From: Castanopsis chinensis
Taxonomy: Eukaryota; Streptophyta; Magnoliopsida; Fagales; Fagaceae
Direction: 5' to 3'
DNA length: 64,000 bases
Assembly (NCBI GenBank): GCA_032878915.1
Contig: JAVQMG010000078.1
Coordinates: 4,274,001-4,338,000 of the forward strand
A program made the translations under genes and the position numbers. Below the pieces are notes generated by a model. The model was not told the DNA's origin. It searched no databases and worked only from the letters and a program-made list of their open reading frames with translations. Shown in pieces: positions 20,923 through 32,729 of the stretch; the first letter of the stretch is position 1, and each line of letters begins with the position of its first letter.

Positions 20923-23785
20923 CGGTTAGCTCTTGATTTAGGTTATTATACCTAGAGTTGATCCTTGATCTCTTTTATCATGGATAATTTTAAGTGTCTT
21001 ATTGTTTTTTATTGTGATGATTTGAATAAAATGGACACTATTGTTTCAGTTGATTTTTTTGAGACTTGTGATAGGAATTTGTGAGATTTCAGTATTTCTC
21101 AAAAGATTGGTGTAATCCTTCAAATACATTCTGCTTCTCATGGATTTTCACCTATAAGTCGAAGACTCGTGTTATATGGGAGAGAAAAAACTTGCTAAGC
21201 TGAGTGTTGTTTACTTGTCCCTGATTTAATTCTTTCAATTGTTTGTGGACATGTTTTGTTTTTGTTTTTGTTTTTATTTAAAAAAATCCAAAAACATTGA
21301 AAATTTTCAAAAAGATAAAAATATTTTATTTTGTGTCTAGTTTTATTTTTCTTGAGGATTACATGAATTATAATATCTTTCTTGATTTAGAACGTGCTTG
21401 GAGAAACTTGAATAATATGTGTTATATAAGTGTCAAGCTATTTCTAATTTTATATGAGTATATATTAGTTTGTACATGTACTCAAGAGTTAATTAAGAAA
21501 TTAATATTTCTTATTTGTGTACCCTCTATAGCTTAGTTTAGCATTGCTATGCATTATTTTTGCATTTTAATCATTTAGCATAATGCCCGCTTTTAGTTTT
21601 GGTTATAAAAATTTTTTTGAAACCAAAAAGATTTTTATTTATTACACATCATGGATATGTAATTGAGGTTGGCCTATTATCTCTACATAACATGCCTGTG
21701 TACCTTGTTCAGCTTGGATGAGATTTTTTTTTTTTTTTTTTTTGTACTTTGCTAGTTTTAGCTATGTAGTGCATGTTGTGTGGGAGTTGTGTATAGTCTT
21801 TGATCACACGATCTTGATTTTAAAGTCACATGCTTTTGATTGTTAGGATTAGAACCTAAGAGAAAGGCATAAATAATCATCTCACCACTATTTACTAGTC
21901 AATCATGAACAACTTAATGCATTTCAGAAGATTTTGTGCTCGAGAAAGTGTAGCACATGTACAAAAAAAAACATAAGGTGTAATCTCATATTAATAATAA
22001 AATTGTGTGTACATTATTGGGCTATAATAAAGATGACACAAAGAAATAAAATTGGTGTGTATATTATCTGGCTAAAATAACAATTTCACAATGAAATAAA
22101 AATGCTGTGTACATTATGAGGCAAAATTTAAAAAAAAAAAAAAAAATTACATGATTGCAAACTTGTTTTATAGGAGATGTGAGAATTATATGATGTAACT
22201 CTTTAAGTGCTAGTCTCTTTCAAACTTATGTGATAAATAATGTAGAAATTGTGATTGATTACTATCTATATATCACCTCACATGTATCTCATTTTGTTAC
22301 TAGTTACACACACTACACAAGTTAATCTTTACTAAACTTAGAACATTAAATTGTGCGTGAATTTAGTTTGACCATCCAAGATTATGTTTTCTGTGGTGTT
22401 TTATGCAAAATATGTTTAAGGGTTGGCAAAAATTGTGTTTTTGATGATTAAAAACCTTGTTTTGAAGTTTTCAGTTGAAAACTTATGTTTTGAAAAACAT
22501 TTAAACTCATTCTCATGCATTTCATTCATGAAATTCATTGGTTTAAGTAGCTTTTGCAGTTTTTTCAAAAACTCAGTTTTCCAGAATTTTAATCGATCGA
22601 GTGTGATTTTCGATCAGTCAAAAATATCCAGGTTTTTGAAGCTTGCTTCTGCCTGACTCAATTGGTATTTGATCGATGCTCGACCGATCAAAATTGAAAA
22701 GTTTTTAGTTTTAAGTTTTTGACCAAATTTTTTCATGCATCATTTATGTTTAGGATTCACATACATTACATTGTTTTCTTTATTCATCTTGCAGTTTTAC
22801 AATCATTTCTCTCATTTTGTTTTTTACACATAACATGCATACACTTTACTAAATTTGGTACTCAACTTGATTTAAAAATTGATTGATTAATTTTTGAGTT
22901 CTATACATTTTAGTATATGCTATTTTTTATGTGTGAACTAAGGAAAATATATATTTTTTTTTTTTGAGATATGATGGATAATAATTGTTCAAATATTTTC
23001 TCTACTTGATTTGAGTTCAAAAGACCATTTGTTTATGGGTCACATAGTGTCAAGTTTGCATTTATTGAAAGAGAGAATTTTTGTGTTGATGTGTAACCTC
23101 AATTTTTTTTTTTTTTTTTTAGTTTGGTTTGTGTTTTAATTTTTCCCCACCTCCTAATTTTTCCCTAAAACTTTTTTTTTTCCCAAAACTTGTTTTGTTT
23201 TTCCTATTTTTATAGGGGGAGAAGCTTGTTTTTAACCTTTGCTGTTCATAGAGGGAGTTGTTACTCTTCATAGGGGAAGTTGTCTTTATTTTCTATAATG
23301 TTGAATTGTTTTGCGTTCCCTTAATTATCTATTTTCTCTTATCCTCTGTCGTGTATGTTTTCTGTTCACTCTTTATTTGAGTTGTCTTTGTCAATACGTA
23401 ACAAAAAGGGGGAGAAATAGATGAAATTTGGAAAATTTGGAAAAGGTTTTTAAAATGTTTTGTTTAAGGGGAGATGAAATTGTTTTTGAAAGGAGGAGAA
23501 TATGAAAAGTTTTTGATGTATCTAACTAAGGGGGAGAGTTAGTTTACTTTTGTTTTTATATCGTGCTTCATTTTGGTTATATGTCTTTCTTTCCACACAT
23601 GCGTTGATGTGTTCTTTTGAATGTTTCAGTAAAGACAAGTACATTCTAATCAATACCTTCTACCTCTTCTTGCAACTTCTAGGTTAGGAGTCTTAGATTG
23701 GGATTTGTGATGTAATTGGACATTTTATTGTATTGGGTAGTTCTTGTATTTGAGATTTTCATTTTGTATGTGAGTTTTGTCACAA
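20923..23785 (+). mobile_element. Internal region without coding capacity
   Basis: About 2.9 kb between primer site and polypurine tract. A remnant like 'atggataattttaagtg' near 20980 sits where gag should start, but every frame is closed. At 21845-22330 landmarks match the spacer of the element at 58.4 kb (61800-62300), notably 'aagagaaaggcataaataa' and 'tatatgatgta'. It is best seen as a gag/pol-less (LARD-like) derivative needing proteins in trans. Small frames at 21297 and 22423 are not credible genes. Confidence 0.65.
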
Positions 23786-23803
23786 ATTGCCAAAGGGGAA
23801 GAT
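23786..23803 (+). promoter_or_regulatory. Polypurine tract before the 3' LTR
   Basis: 'aattgccaaaggggaagat' immediately precedes the TGTTGGG start of the 3' LTR. This is the expected plus-strand priming site. Confidence 0.8.
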
Positions 23804-24706
23804 TGTTGGGTTTTAATAGTTTAGAATAATTGGCAAATTGTGAATACAAGGTTGTCTAGATATAGATCTTAGAGTTTATAGGTATTATTAGACAATGCTC
23901 AAGGTGATACAAGTTAAGATCTAAGAATATACAAGCTGCAGAAAGAAGAGTTTAGAAACTGCCTGGTTCGAAAGACAAGCTCGACCAATCGAAACACTTA
24001 TCTGCAGAATTTTAAGACTGCCTAAACAGTAGTTCAAGCCCATTAAGGATTAGGGTTTCAGATCTACTTCTTCAAGTATATAAAGGAAACCTTAAACACG
24101 TTTTTCTAAGGCTTTTAAGAGAGAGAAGAGTGTGCCTCTTTTGTGTCTAGGATTTTGTACCCAAAAGCTCTCTAATGTCTTTTATTGATGTTATTCCTTG
24201 AAGAATCTCAAGATCCTGTGTTGTAGAAGTTGATGCCTTCTCTAGTCATCAAAGGTGCTAATGATTTAAACCTTTAAGGGTGGTCTTGGAGTCACAAACA
24301 AGAGAGTTTGTGTTTTTTTTTATCATAAGTATGGGTGCTTATGTTGCAAAGGCCTAATAGAGAAGGAGTCCGTGAATTCAGAGCTTGCACGTGGTCGTGT
24401 TTGCAAGTTACTACTGGAGGTATCAATAGATTTATGGTTAAATGTGGTTGTAAAAACTCCGATTCTCTTATAGTGGATTTGCTTTACCTTGAGGATGGTT
24501 AGATCAAATTCTCCTCAGGTTTTTACCTTAAAATGGTTCATTTCATTGGTTTTTTTGGGTCCTCATATCGTGGTGTTATTTGCTTTTACTATGCATGATA
24601 TGATATATGCTTGTTTAACCTAGATTTGAATAATAAACCTAATAATCTACTTGATTAATTTATTAAGTTAAACAATCTGGTTTAAGAGGTTTAAACAGAA
24701 AAAACA
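23804..24706 (+). mobile_element. 3' LTR of the non-coding element
   Basis: Begins TGTTGGGTTTTAATAG and ends about 'aaaaaaca'. It differs from the 5' LTR by many substitutions and small indels, so the insertion is old. I could not find a matching 5-bp target duplication ('aatac' before, 'attgt' after). Confidence 0.82.
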
Positions 24707-24737
24707 ATTGTAATTATATATTGAATCTTTAGTAGAA

Positions 24738-24972
24738 ATGCACTCCTAGAGGAGAAAGTATTTGGTATCAAATGATACCATGTCAGCGATATCAATATTC
24801 AATAACTGTGAGATATGTCAACAAAAAATAACTAACCCACTATCAATTGATAGACATGTGTTACGTTGGTGGGTAGTTATTTTTTCATGCATGTCTCCCA
24901 TTTATTAGATTTTGATACAAATGATGTGATATCGTTTGATGTAAAATATTTTTTCCTAGTAGAGAGTGTTCC
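24738..24972. mobile_element. Fold-back MITE
   Basis: The termini are complementary over roughly 40 bp ('cactcctagaggagaaagtattt' pieces against the reverse of 24930-24969). A second inner stem pairs 'ataactaacccac' (24828-24840) with 'gtgggtagttat' (24869-24880). About 235 bp, non-coding. Confidence 0.6.
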
Positions 24973-25247
24973 TTGGTCCCTTTTGTAAACAGACACCAAG
25001 TGTCTAATGAACTTACTTGATGTATTTTTCTTTTAATTATTAAATAAATTCTCCCTTTTCACCAAAAAAAAAAAAAAGTAAAGGAAATGAACGGGAGAAT
25101 GATTATTGGAGTCTTGGTGCTTTTTTTCCCAGTTAATAATTGTTTTTGTATAACTTTGAGTCTGTGACTCATATGGTTTTGTTTTTGGTGTTCTACGAGT
25201 AGCATGTGTGTCAAAGAAATATCCTAGAGGCTAGAGTGATTTTTTTG

Positions 25248-26849
25248 TGGCAAACATATATTTTTGGCTCCTATATTTTGGGCTAGTTTTCACTTTGGTT
25301 CTCATATTTTTTGAGCTCCTATTTTGGTCCTTAAATTTTAAAAATAATTTTCAATTTAGTCCATACCTTCATCTCACTAATGGAAAGTACATAGATGGCA
25401 CACAAAGTACACAACTAACATACTAAACACTGACATGGCCAATAAAATAAATAATATTATCACATTAGTATTTGATTTAAAAAAAATAAAAATAGATCAC
25501 TATTAACCAAAAAAAATATATATTGAATTAATACCCTAAAAAAAAAACACATGAATTCAAATTTGGTTCATTTTGAACAAGAACACATAAGAACATAAAT
25601 CTAGAAAACATAACACATAAACACAACACCAAGGCTTGGACCCACCAACACAAACACTACCACTGCTACAACGACAAAGCAAAGTTGATGAAGCGATCGG
25701 GTCCAAACCCAACAATGATGATTATTGGCACCTAGATCGGGTCCGAATCGACCAAAATGGGCAAATGCCCTTTTTGCGCAAAAAAAAAAAAAAAAATAGC
25801 ATTGTGCCTCCTTCTCCAAACTAATTAGGGAAATTCCCTTTTTTCGAAACTCGATTTTTAGAAAATCAAGTTAAGCCCTATAGCGACGTTTAAAAGAGTT
25901 TATAGTGACGTTTTTATCACTTATAACGGCGTTTTGTAACTCTAGCAGTTCATGGAGGTTGAGTTACAAAACGCCGCTATAGGTCCTTTAAACGTTATTA
26001 TAGGCTCCTTAAAACGTCGCTATAGGGTTTCAAAAAAAAATTTTTTTGGAGACTCGATTTTGAGAAAATTGAGTTTCAAAAGATAAGCATTTCCCTAATT
26101 AGTTTAGGAAATGGGGCGTTTGCCCATTTTGAGACAAAATGGGCATTTGCCCATTTTCACCGATCCGAATCTAATAGTGCTACCATTGTTAGTACATTAC
26201 ACTTTTTTTTTTTTTTTTTTTTTTTGGGTTTTGGTATTTTTGGTTGATGTTGATTTTGTGAAAGAAGATGATAGAAATCTAAAGGACTTTGGTGATTTTT
26301 TTAGTTAGAAAAAATTTTACAGGTTTGAGAGAGATTGACATTAGTTGAAGTGGAAAAAAAAAATCCAAATCATCTCTTAATCTTTTATGGCTTTGAAGGA
26401 ATTTGAATCTTGTGGGTGTTTGATAGTTCATAATTTTTCTTGTTTGAAATTTATGAGTTTGTTTTCAACTGGGTTTGGTCGGCCTAGAATCTAACGCAAT
26501 GTTAATTGAAGAAATGATATTTGTGGAGGGTTTGGTTTTTCTAGGTTCATGTGATGTTCTTCTGGGTTCATGTTTAAGATCCTTGAATTCATGTAATTTT
26601 TTAGTTTTTAATCTTTTACGGGATTGAAGGGATTTGGATCTGATTATGTTTTATTGGTTTCGAATCATTTAGTGTACATGTTGTGCACTTTGTGTGCCAC
26701 GTAGACATTATTTATTAGTGAGATGACAATAAGGATTAAATTAAAAAATAGTTTAAGATTTTAGTGACCAAAATAGGAGCTCCAAAAATGTGTGGATTGA
26801 AGTGATGAAAATTGGCCTAGAATAAGGAACAAAAGGGTATTTTTTGCAT
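25248..26849. mobile_element. 1.6-kb element with long inverted termini
   Basis: 25248-25440 is complementary to 26655-26849 ('gagctcctattttggtc' pairs with 'gaccaaaataggagctc'; 'cactttgtgtgcca' pairs with 'tggcacacaaagt'). Long imperfect TIRs and no transposase suggest a non-autonomous Mutator-like or fold-back element. It contains the large palindrome at 25735-26170. Frames at 25601-25824 and 26111-26308 are not credible genes. Confidence 0.65.
25735..26170. repeat. Large imperfect palindrome (hairpin), about 2 x 210 bp
   Basis: Centre near 25951. A perfect 16-bp stem CGGCGTTTTGTAACTC (25927-25942) pairs with 25961-25976 across an 18-nt loop. Further out, 'aactaattagggaaat' (25818-25833) pairs with 26092-26107, and 'aaaatgggcaaatgccc' (25753-25769) with 26138-26154. 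'TATAGCGACGTTT'-like motifs repeat within the arms. Transcribed, it would fold into a long hairpin. Confidence 0.75.
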
Positions 26850-26887
26850 TTTTATTTTTTCCTGTTTACGGGTTCTATGTAGGTCAC

Positions 26888-26888
26888 G

Positions 26889-26926
<38 letters not shown>

Positions 26927-27317
26927 GTTGGGTTCAAGTTACACCTGGTGTAATTCTAAGCAATATTACACCACTTAATATTTTTAATTAGATGCGAATA
27001 TTGACAAATCTACCGTTAGATTACATTATCTTTGTATATTCTTTATACTTGCAAAATTTCAACGTAATCAAAAATTAATATCCATGTCATCAATCAATTG
27101 TTAAAATTCAAATTTTTGTAATTTAAAATAATGCATAAAATATGAGTTTATGGATTAAATGGTAAATAACATCCAATTGATATGAAAATTGGCATGTATG
27201 TTAAGAACATATAGAACATGTAATTCAACGATTGGATTTTCAAAATATTAATTCAATAACAAGTTATTGAGTGGTGTAACATTGCTTAGAGTTACACTAG
27301 GTGTAACTAGAACCCAA

Positions 27318-27363
<46 letters not shown>
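26888..27363. mobile_element. MITE inserted in a (TA)n microsatellite
   Basis: The element is 26925-27320, 396 bp. The left terminus GGGTTGGGTTCAAGTTACAC matches the reverse of the right terminus (GAGTTGGGTTCTAGTTACAC) over about 50 bp with few mismatches. It is flanked on both sides by (TA)n (26890-26924 and 27321-27363). Non-coding. A diverged inverted relative lies at 36050-36385. Confidence 0.85.
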
Positions 27364-27369
<6 letters not shown>

Positions 27370-27654
27370 CTCTTTACTTTCTTAAAAAAAAAAAAAAAAA
27401 GTAAAGTAAACAAACTTTATTAATTTGAATCACTTTGGAATACAACGTCTAAATCAGACAGTAGCTTTTTTTTTTTCCTTCCCTTCACCGAACTTAATGT
27501 GGGTATAACTTTTGTGGACAAAAGGTTGGGCAAAGTAGCTTTTGGCGTATGCTACTTTATTATTTTTGCACACAAGTATGGTGTTTTTTGCCTATTGCGT
27601 ATCTCACTTTACTTTTTCTATTTTTCTACAACAAAAAAATTCAATCAGCTGACA

Positions 27655-28010
27655 CTTAAATATAGATATGGATTTGAAAAAGGACAGGCAAATATTCCCA
27701 GATACGGTTTTATAATTTATAGCAGCAGTTCAAATTTGGGCTTTCCTTTAGACCATGCCATTTCTGTCACGAGTCATTTGCTGTCGACTCTCATGCCCAA
27801 GGTACAATAAATAAATGTTAATCATGAATCAGAAGATTTTTATTTTATTTTTTCAACCCTCATGTCAAACGGCCTTTAAAATGTGAATGTGTAAATTGAC
27901 AATATACATATAAATGTAATGCTGATTAAGTTTTTGCTTTTGTTGATTAGATTATACTTATTCATTGATTTGGAGGACCAGCCGACCAGCTAACCAGATT
28001 CAATGAATGG
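27655..28010 (+). repeat. Cluster block copy 1a
   Basis: Matches 54531-54870 at high identity: 'gacaggcaaatattccca', 'catttgctgtcgact', 'ccctcatgtcaaacggcc'. The short open frame at 27499-27810 crosses into this non-coding repeat and is not credible. Confidence 0.8.
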
Positions 28011-28311
28011 AAGATTAAGTTGATTCTCAACAAAAATAAATAAATAAGAAGAAGATTAAGTGGAAAAAGCCATTTCTTTTACTTAAAGCAATTTTCTTCC
28101 TACCTTTAAATAAATAAGTTACCCAAATATTACTAACTAGCCAAACACACATGTGTGATGCTTATAATAGTTTTGTTCATTACATGACACATAAATCATA
28201 AATGTTAATTGGAAGAATCGGTGGTATGTTCCTATGGACGACCGAATAGTTTCTGAAAGAGTGGAAAATCAAACAAATCCTTTTAAGTATTTAATTAATA
28301 AAAAAAATAAC

Positions 28312-28588
28312 CACCCGTGAGTGTGGCTTAACGGTAAGAAACCCTCGAAAGTCCCATTTGCTCTCAAAGGTTTGAGTCCTAGCTCATGCAACTTTGTGTT
28401 GAGAGCTGCTTTGGCATTTGGCTCAAGCTGGCTTGATGGTGTTAAAAACGTGGGCGTGAGTAGCGGTATGCTCTATTGTGCGCTAGTGGTATCTTTGGTC
28501 TTTTATCCAAATTGTACCTTATTGCATGAAGCAATGATTATACGCATGAGTTTCCTTCTTTCGTTCTTAAAAAAAAAAAAAAAAAAAA
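28312..28588 (+). mobile_element. tRNA-derived SINE
   Basis: Starts 'gtgagtgtggcttaacggtaag' (A-box-like TGGCTTAACGG). A B-box GGTTTGAGTCC follows about 45 nt later, then a 190-bp body and an 18-20 base A tail. This is the layout of a polymerase-III SINE. No clear target duplication. It is not a functional tRNA, since no acceptor stem can be formed. Confidence 0.6.
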
Positions 28589-28799
28589 GTAATATTTAGA
28601 ATGACTCAAAGGTTTGACATATTCTTACAGATGGCATTCACTCTCAGCCAGAGCCAACCATTATTGTAGAGTCGCAATCTATTGAAATAATGACCATGGT
28701 AATGATATGTGTGTAAAGTTGAAGAGAACATAATAGTAAATAAACTTAGTAGCTGGAATTGTATAAACAACTTAACCTTGGTGGACTGAAAACTAGTAA

Positions 28800-29165
28800 A
28801 CACATTTGCAGTCGAGGTTTTCTTTTTTTTGTTTTTTGGGTGTGCTCTTGAGGTTTTCTAACCCAAATAAATGGTTTTGAGCTTTTGTTTAAAAAAGACG
28901 ACTAAACACTATTTTCCCGTTTAACCATTATAACTAAAATTGTGTTTCAAAACACGGACATGATTTCGAAGACTATCTTAAGTATCTACAACAATAATTA
29001 ACCTATTAAAAATGTCATTCCGATGGAGTAAGCCTTTCACATTATTATAGTGTACCATTTGCATACAGCTTGCTTTGCATGTATTTGGACATTACTTTAA
29101 AGTAACAACTAACGAGTACTCCCAAAATGTTAAGGAGCAGAGGGCCAAGGCCCATTTCTCTTTTA

Positions 29166-29206
<41 letters not shown>

Positions 29207-29300
29207 CTCCTGTAATTATCAAGATAGACTCAATAGATTTGGTAAAAGAGAACTCTTTTTGTCACGGGGAGAAAAATAAAGAAAGAAAGAAAAGAGAAAT
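28800..29300 (+). repeat. Cluster block copy 1b
   Basis: Matches 30775-31085 and 54955-55260 ('atgtcattccgatggag', 'cttgctttgcatg', 'gatagactcaatagatttgg', 'ataaagaaagaaagaaaaga'). A T-run of about 36 (29168-29203) sits inside it. Confidence 0.7.
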
Positions 29301-30540
29301 ATTTGATGGATTTTGGAATGAAAGCTTTTGTGATAATGAGCTTTAATTGACAAAAATCTTTTGTCGTTAGAGTGTTTGACAAACTATAATGATGAAATGC
29401 ATTGCATTTGTTACCCTCATTTTGGTAACTAAATTGCTAAATAGCTTTTAGATGTGAAGTGGGTTTCAGTTAGCTCAACTAGTAAAATATCTGATAGTTG
29501 AATAAGAGATCTAGGTTCGATCCCCACCTATACCAAAAGCTGACTAATGTCTTAGTTTGATAATAAATAGCTATTATTAAGAGTGAACACCATAGGTTGA
29601 AACTTTCTTTAAAAAAAAAAAAAAAGCTTTTAGATGTGAGAAATAACTACACATGACATAATAAAAGTGTTGTAATTAAATACTTGGAACTAGCTATTGG
29701 CCTGTGCATTGTACAATTTTTTTAAAAAACTTTTTGGTAATAACTAAAAAAAATTATAATAAAGTGAAGCAAAGCTGTTGTTTCTTTTTACGTCAAAAAA
29801 ATTCAATTCCTTTTTAATTTCTTTACCATTTTTTATTTTAATAAAATCTTTCCCAATTAATCATAGATTTGTTATCAATCAAACACGGGAAGTTTTGATT
29901 TGAAAGAAAAATAACAATGGAAATAGCGTTATGTCCTTATTATAAAATTTTTAAAAAAGAAAAAGAAAAAGAAAAGAAAGGGTTAATGATTCTTATTTTT
30001 AAAGAATAAAATTCCTCTAAAAATGGAAAGCAAAAAAAAATAATAAATATAATAAGAAGAAATAAAGAATTTTGAGATAAACTATTACTTAAGTTAAAGG
30101 TAAACAAAAATTTAACAATTATTGTCACTCTTCTAATACACTAGTACCTATTATCCTGCTTTATGATAATAAACAAAACCCATGAACCAAAAATTATAAC
30201 CATCAATTGGAATAATTTGGATGTACTCATTAGATGAACTTTATTTCACAGTGACAGCATCGATGATATCGATCTTATTTAAAGGTATCATAATCCATCT
30301 AGAAATAAAACATAAAACATGTTCTAATACACTAGCACCTATTATACTGCTTTATGATAATAAACAAAACCCATGAACCAAAGATCATAACCATCAATTG
30401 GAACAATCTGGATATACTCAATGATTCCTTTAAATATATATATAGACACACACAAAAGTGAAGGCAGAAATTGCATTGCAAACTAAATTGAAAGGAGACT
30501 GGTCTGTTTCATTTGTCTTCAAGTTTGCAATGCACTGATA
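29300..30540 (+). repeat. Cluster segment duplicated at 41700-42720
   Basis: Shares 'ggaatgaaagcttttgtgat', 'gatgaaatgcattgcat', 'ggtaactaaattgctaaat' and 'tcttatttaaaggta' with the second copy. The order is conserved throughout. 'ctagctattggcc..gcat' at 29690 may be an inverted Helitron 3' end (CTAGT preceded, on the minus strand, by a GTGCA-type stem) present in both copies. Confidence 0.75.
29443..29639 (+). mobile_element. tRNA-derived SINE with 15-bp target duplication
   Basis: Body 29458-29624 has 'gtttcagttagctcaactagtaa' (A-box region), a near-perfect B-box GGTTCGATCCC (29516-29526) and an A tail of 15. The target duplication AGCTTTTAGATGTGA is present at 29443-29457 and 29625-29639. 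The paralogous locus near 41863 has a single copy and no insert, giving an empty site. Confidence 0.9.
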
Positions 30541-30589
30541 CAAATAAGAATTTTAGAAAAATAAATATACATCCAAAGTTAAGTGTGTG

Positions 30590-32652
30590 AAAAAAATATA
30601 ATGCGGATTATGTTTTTGTTTTTGCTGATTAGATTATAATTTTTCATTGATTTAAAGGACCAGCCGACCAGCTAACCTGACTTTTTTTTTTTTTTTTTAA
30701 GTCATATTTAAATATATAAAAGGCTTCAATTTATTTTTCATCTTAGAAACCCAGATACATCAAGCTGCCTCCATCTACAACAATAATTAACCTTTTAAAA
30801 ATGTCATCCCGATGGAGTAAGCATTTCACATCATTAAAGCGTACTATCACATTTAGCTTGCTCTGCTTGTAAATGGACACTACTTTAAAGTAACAAGTAA
30901 CAAGCACTCCCAAAATGTTAGGGATGAGGGTATCTCCCAGGGCCAGGGCCATTTCTCTTTTACTTTTTTTATTTTATTTTATTTTTATTTTTTATCTATT
31001 GTAATCATCAAGATGGACTTGATAGATTTGATAAAAGAGAACTCTTTTTGTCACGGGAAAAAAAATAAAGAAAGAAAGAAAAGAGAAACATTTGATGGGC
31101 TGAGCAGGCCAACGAAATACAACATGTTCCATCTATCATATTGGGCCCAATATTTAGACTGCCCAAAATGAAACCTAGGAAATAGAAGCTTCTATTTTGG
31201 ACTCTCTTCCTTTCACTCTTTGTAGGTGCCTTCATTGAGTTTGGAACTATAATCATTTGAATCATCATTTGGCTCCATCTATGGGAAACATGTAGTTGTC
31301 TAAGACAAAGATTGTATGTTTAATGACCAAAAAAAAAAAAGCGCTAGTAACTTATGCACTATATCTCAAAAAGATTAGTTTAGTCACAACTAAAACTCAT
31401 TGTAATTGTTAATAAAACTAAGATCACCCAATATATGATTGATGTGGGTACTCAAGCACACAACCCACAACAAACACAAATAATATTCAATCAATCAAGG
31501 GTATCACAATCTCCCTCACATAAGTCCCTAAATTGTGATGCATGTAAGTTCAATCTATATATAATGAAGGTTTTAATCTCAAATGTGATTTGATAATATT
31601 TGATTTTTAATTATTTTTAATACATTTAGACCATTGAAAATGTATATTTCGAGTGATTGTTTGTTTTAATTTCATTTGATAAGTGTATGGTGAATTGCTA
31701 ATATTGGACAATATGCATTAATAGATAAATCATTAAATAGTGCTGAAGGATGCTTAACACCTATCATCCCATAACTTAGCCTTCTAACTTAAATTTGGGA
31801 CTATAGACTATGTAGTCTTTTCCATGTAATTATCATCCTTGAAGATTGTCAATAGATCATAAAGACCTTGTAACGTATTTTCTTGTAATCAATATAGTAT
31901 TTTGTAAACTAAGATATATGTAATGTTTTTTTTTTTTTTTTTTTTTAATATTTCCATTTACAAGTGGTAGTTCCATGTAAGAGAATCCATAATTGACTAT
32001 TTCTTGAGTGCATTCAATTAGTCCTAATAACCTATAGTAAAATGATCATAACTAGCTTATACTAGATATTTTAAATTGCACACATTTAGATGCATTGCAA
32101 ACTAGAGACATTTCAATGGTATATAACTTGCAGGGTAATATTTTTTAAGATAATTGTAGAATGAATTTAGAAAATGGATTAAAAATTCTAAATAAGGTTC
32201 TTTAATACTTCACCAACTTGATTTCAATATTTATTAAGTTATTTGCTTGATCATGGGACACTCTAGTGTCATTTGTTTTCAGTCCACACCAATGTTTAAC
32301 TATTATTTAAAGAACTATAAATTTATGCTCAAAAAAAAAATAGGAAAGAAAATATATAAGTAATGATTATGATATTATATAAAATATTTAGATTTGAAAA
32401 GGTGCAAATTAAAAGATTTTTGTCTTATTCCTTCCTTTTTTTTTTTTTTTCGTGACGTGACATATATTTGGCCATTCTTCTAGGTCCTTCATAATTTGAA
32501 GTTCAACGGTGAAAATATTCTGCACAAATTTTAATTAAATCTTGCCAATAATATTAAAAAATTATTTTTAAAATTTCTTCATCTTTTTCATTCTTGAAAA
32601 AAAATTATTTTTTTAATTTTGGTACAACAAGATTTGTTTTGATGTTAATACA

Positions 32653-32699
<47 letters not shown>

Positions 32700-32720
32700 T
32701 CTATATCATCTTTATATATT
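30590..32720 (+). repeat. Cluster block copy 2
   Basis: About 2.1 kb collinear with 36840-40620 and 54780-56660. The minus-strand frame 30952-30743 (69 codons, MALALGDTLIPNILGVLVTC) corresponds to 55131-54922 (MALTLGDTLHPNILGVLVTC), but many replacements separate them, so coding constraint is doubtful. 31363-31505 is about 145 bp absent from the two sister blocks. Confidence 0.8.
32657..32696. repeat. (AC)n microsatellite
   Basis: About 20 AC units, in a segment that the sister block at 56600 lacks. Confidence 0.95.
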
Positions 32721-32729
32721 ACTTTCATG

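Noticed and set aside
29458..29624. tRNA gene
   Set aside because: Promoter boxes are present but no cloverleaf acceptor stem can be formed. The A tail and target duplication identify a SINE.
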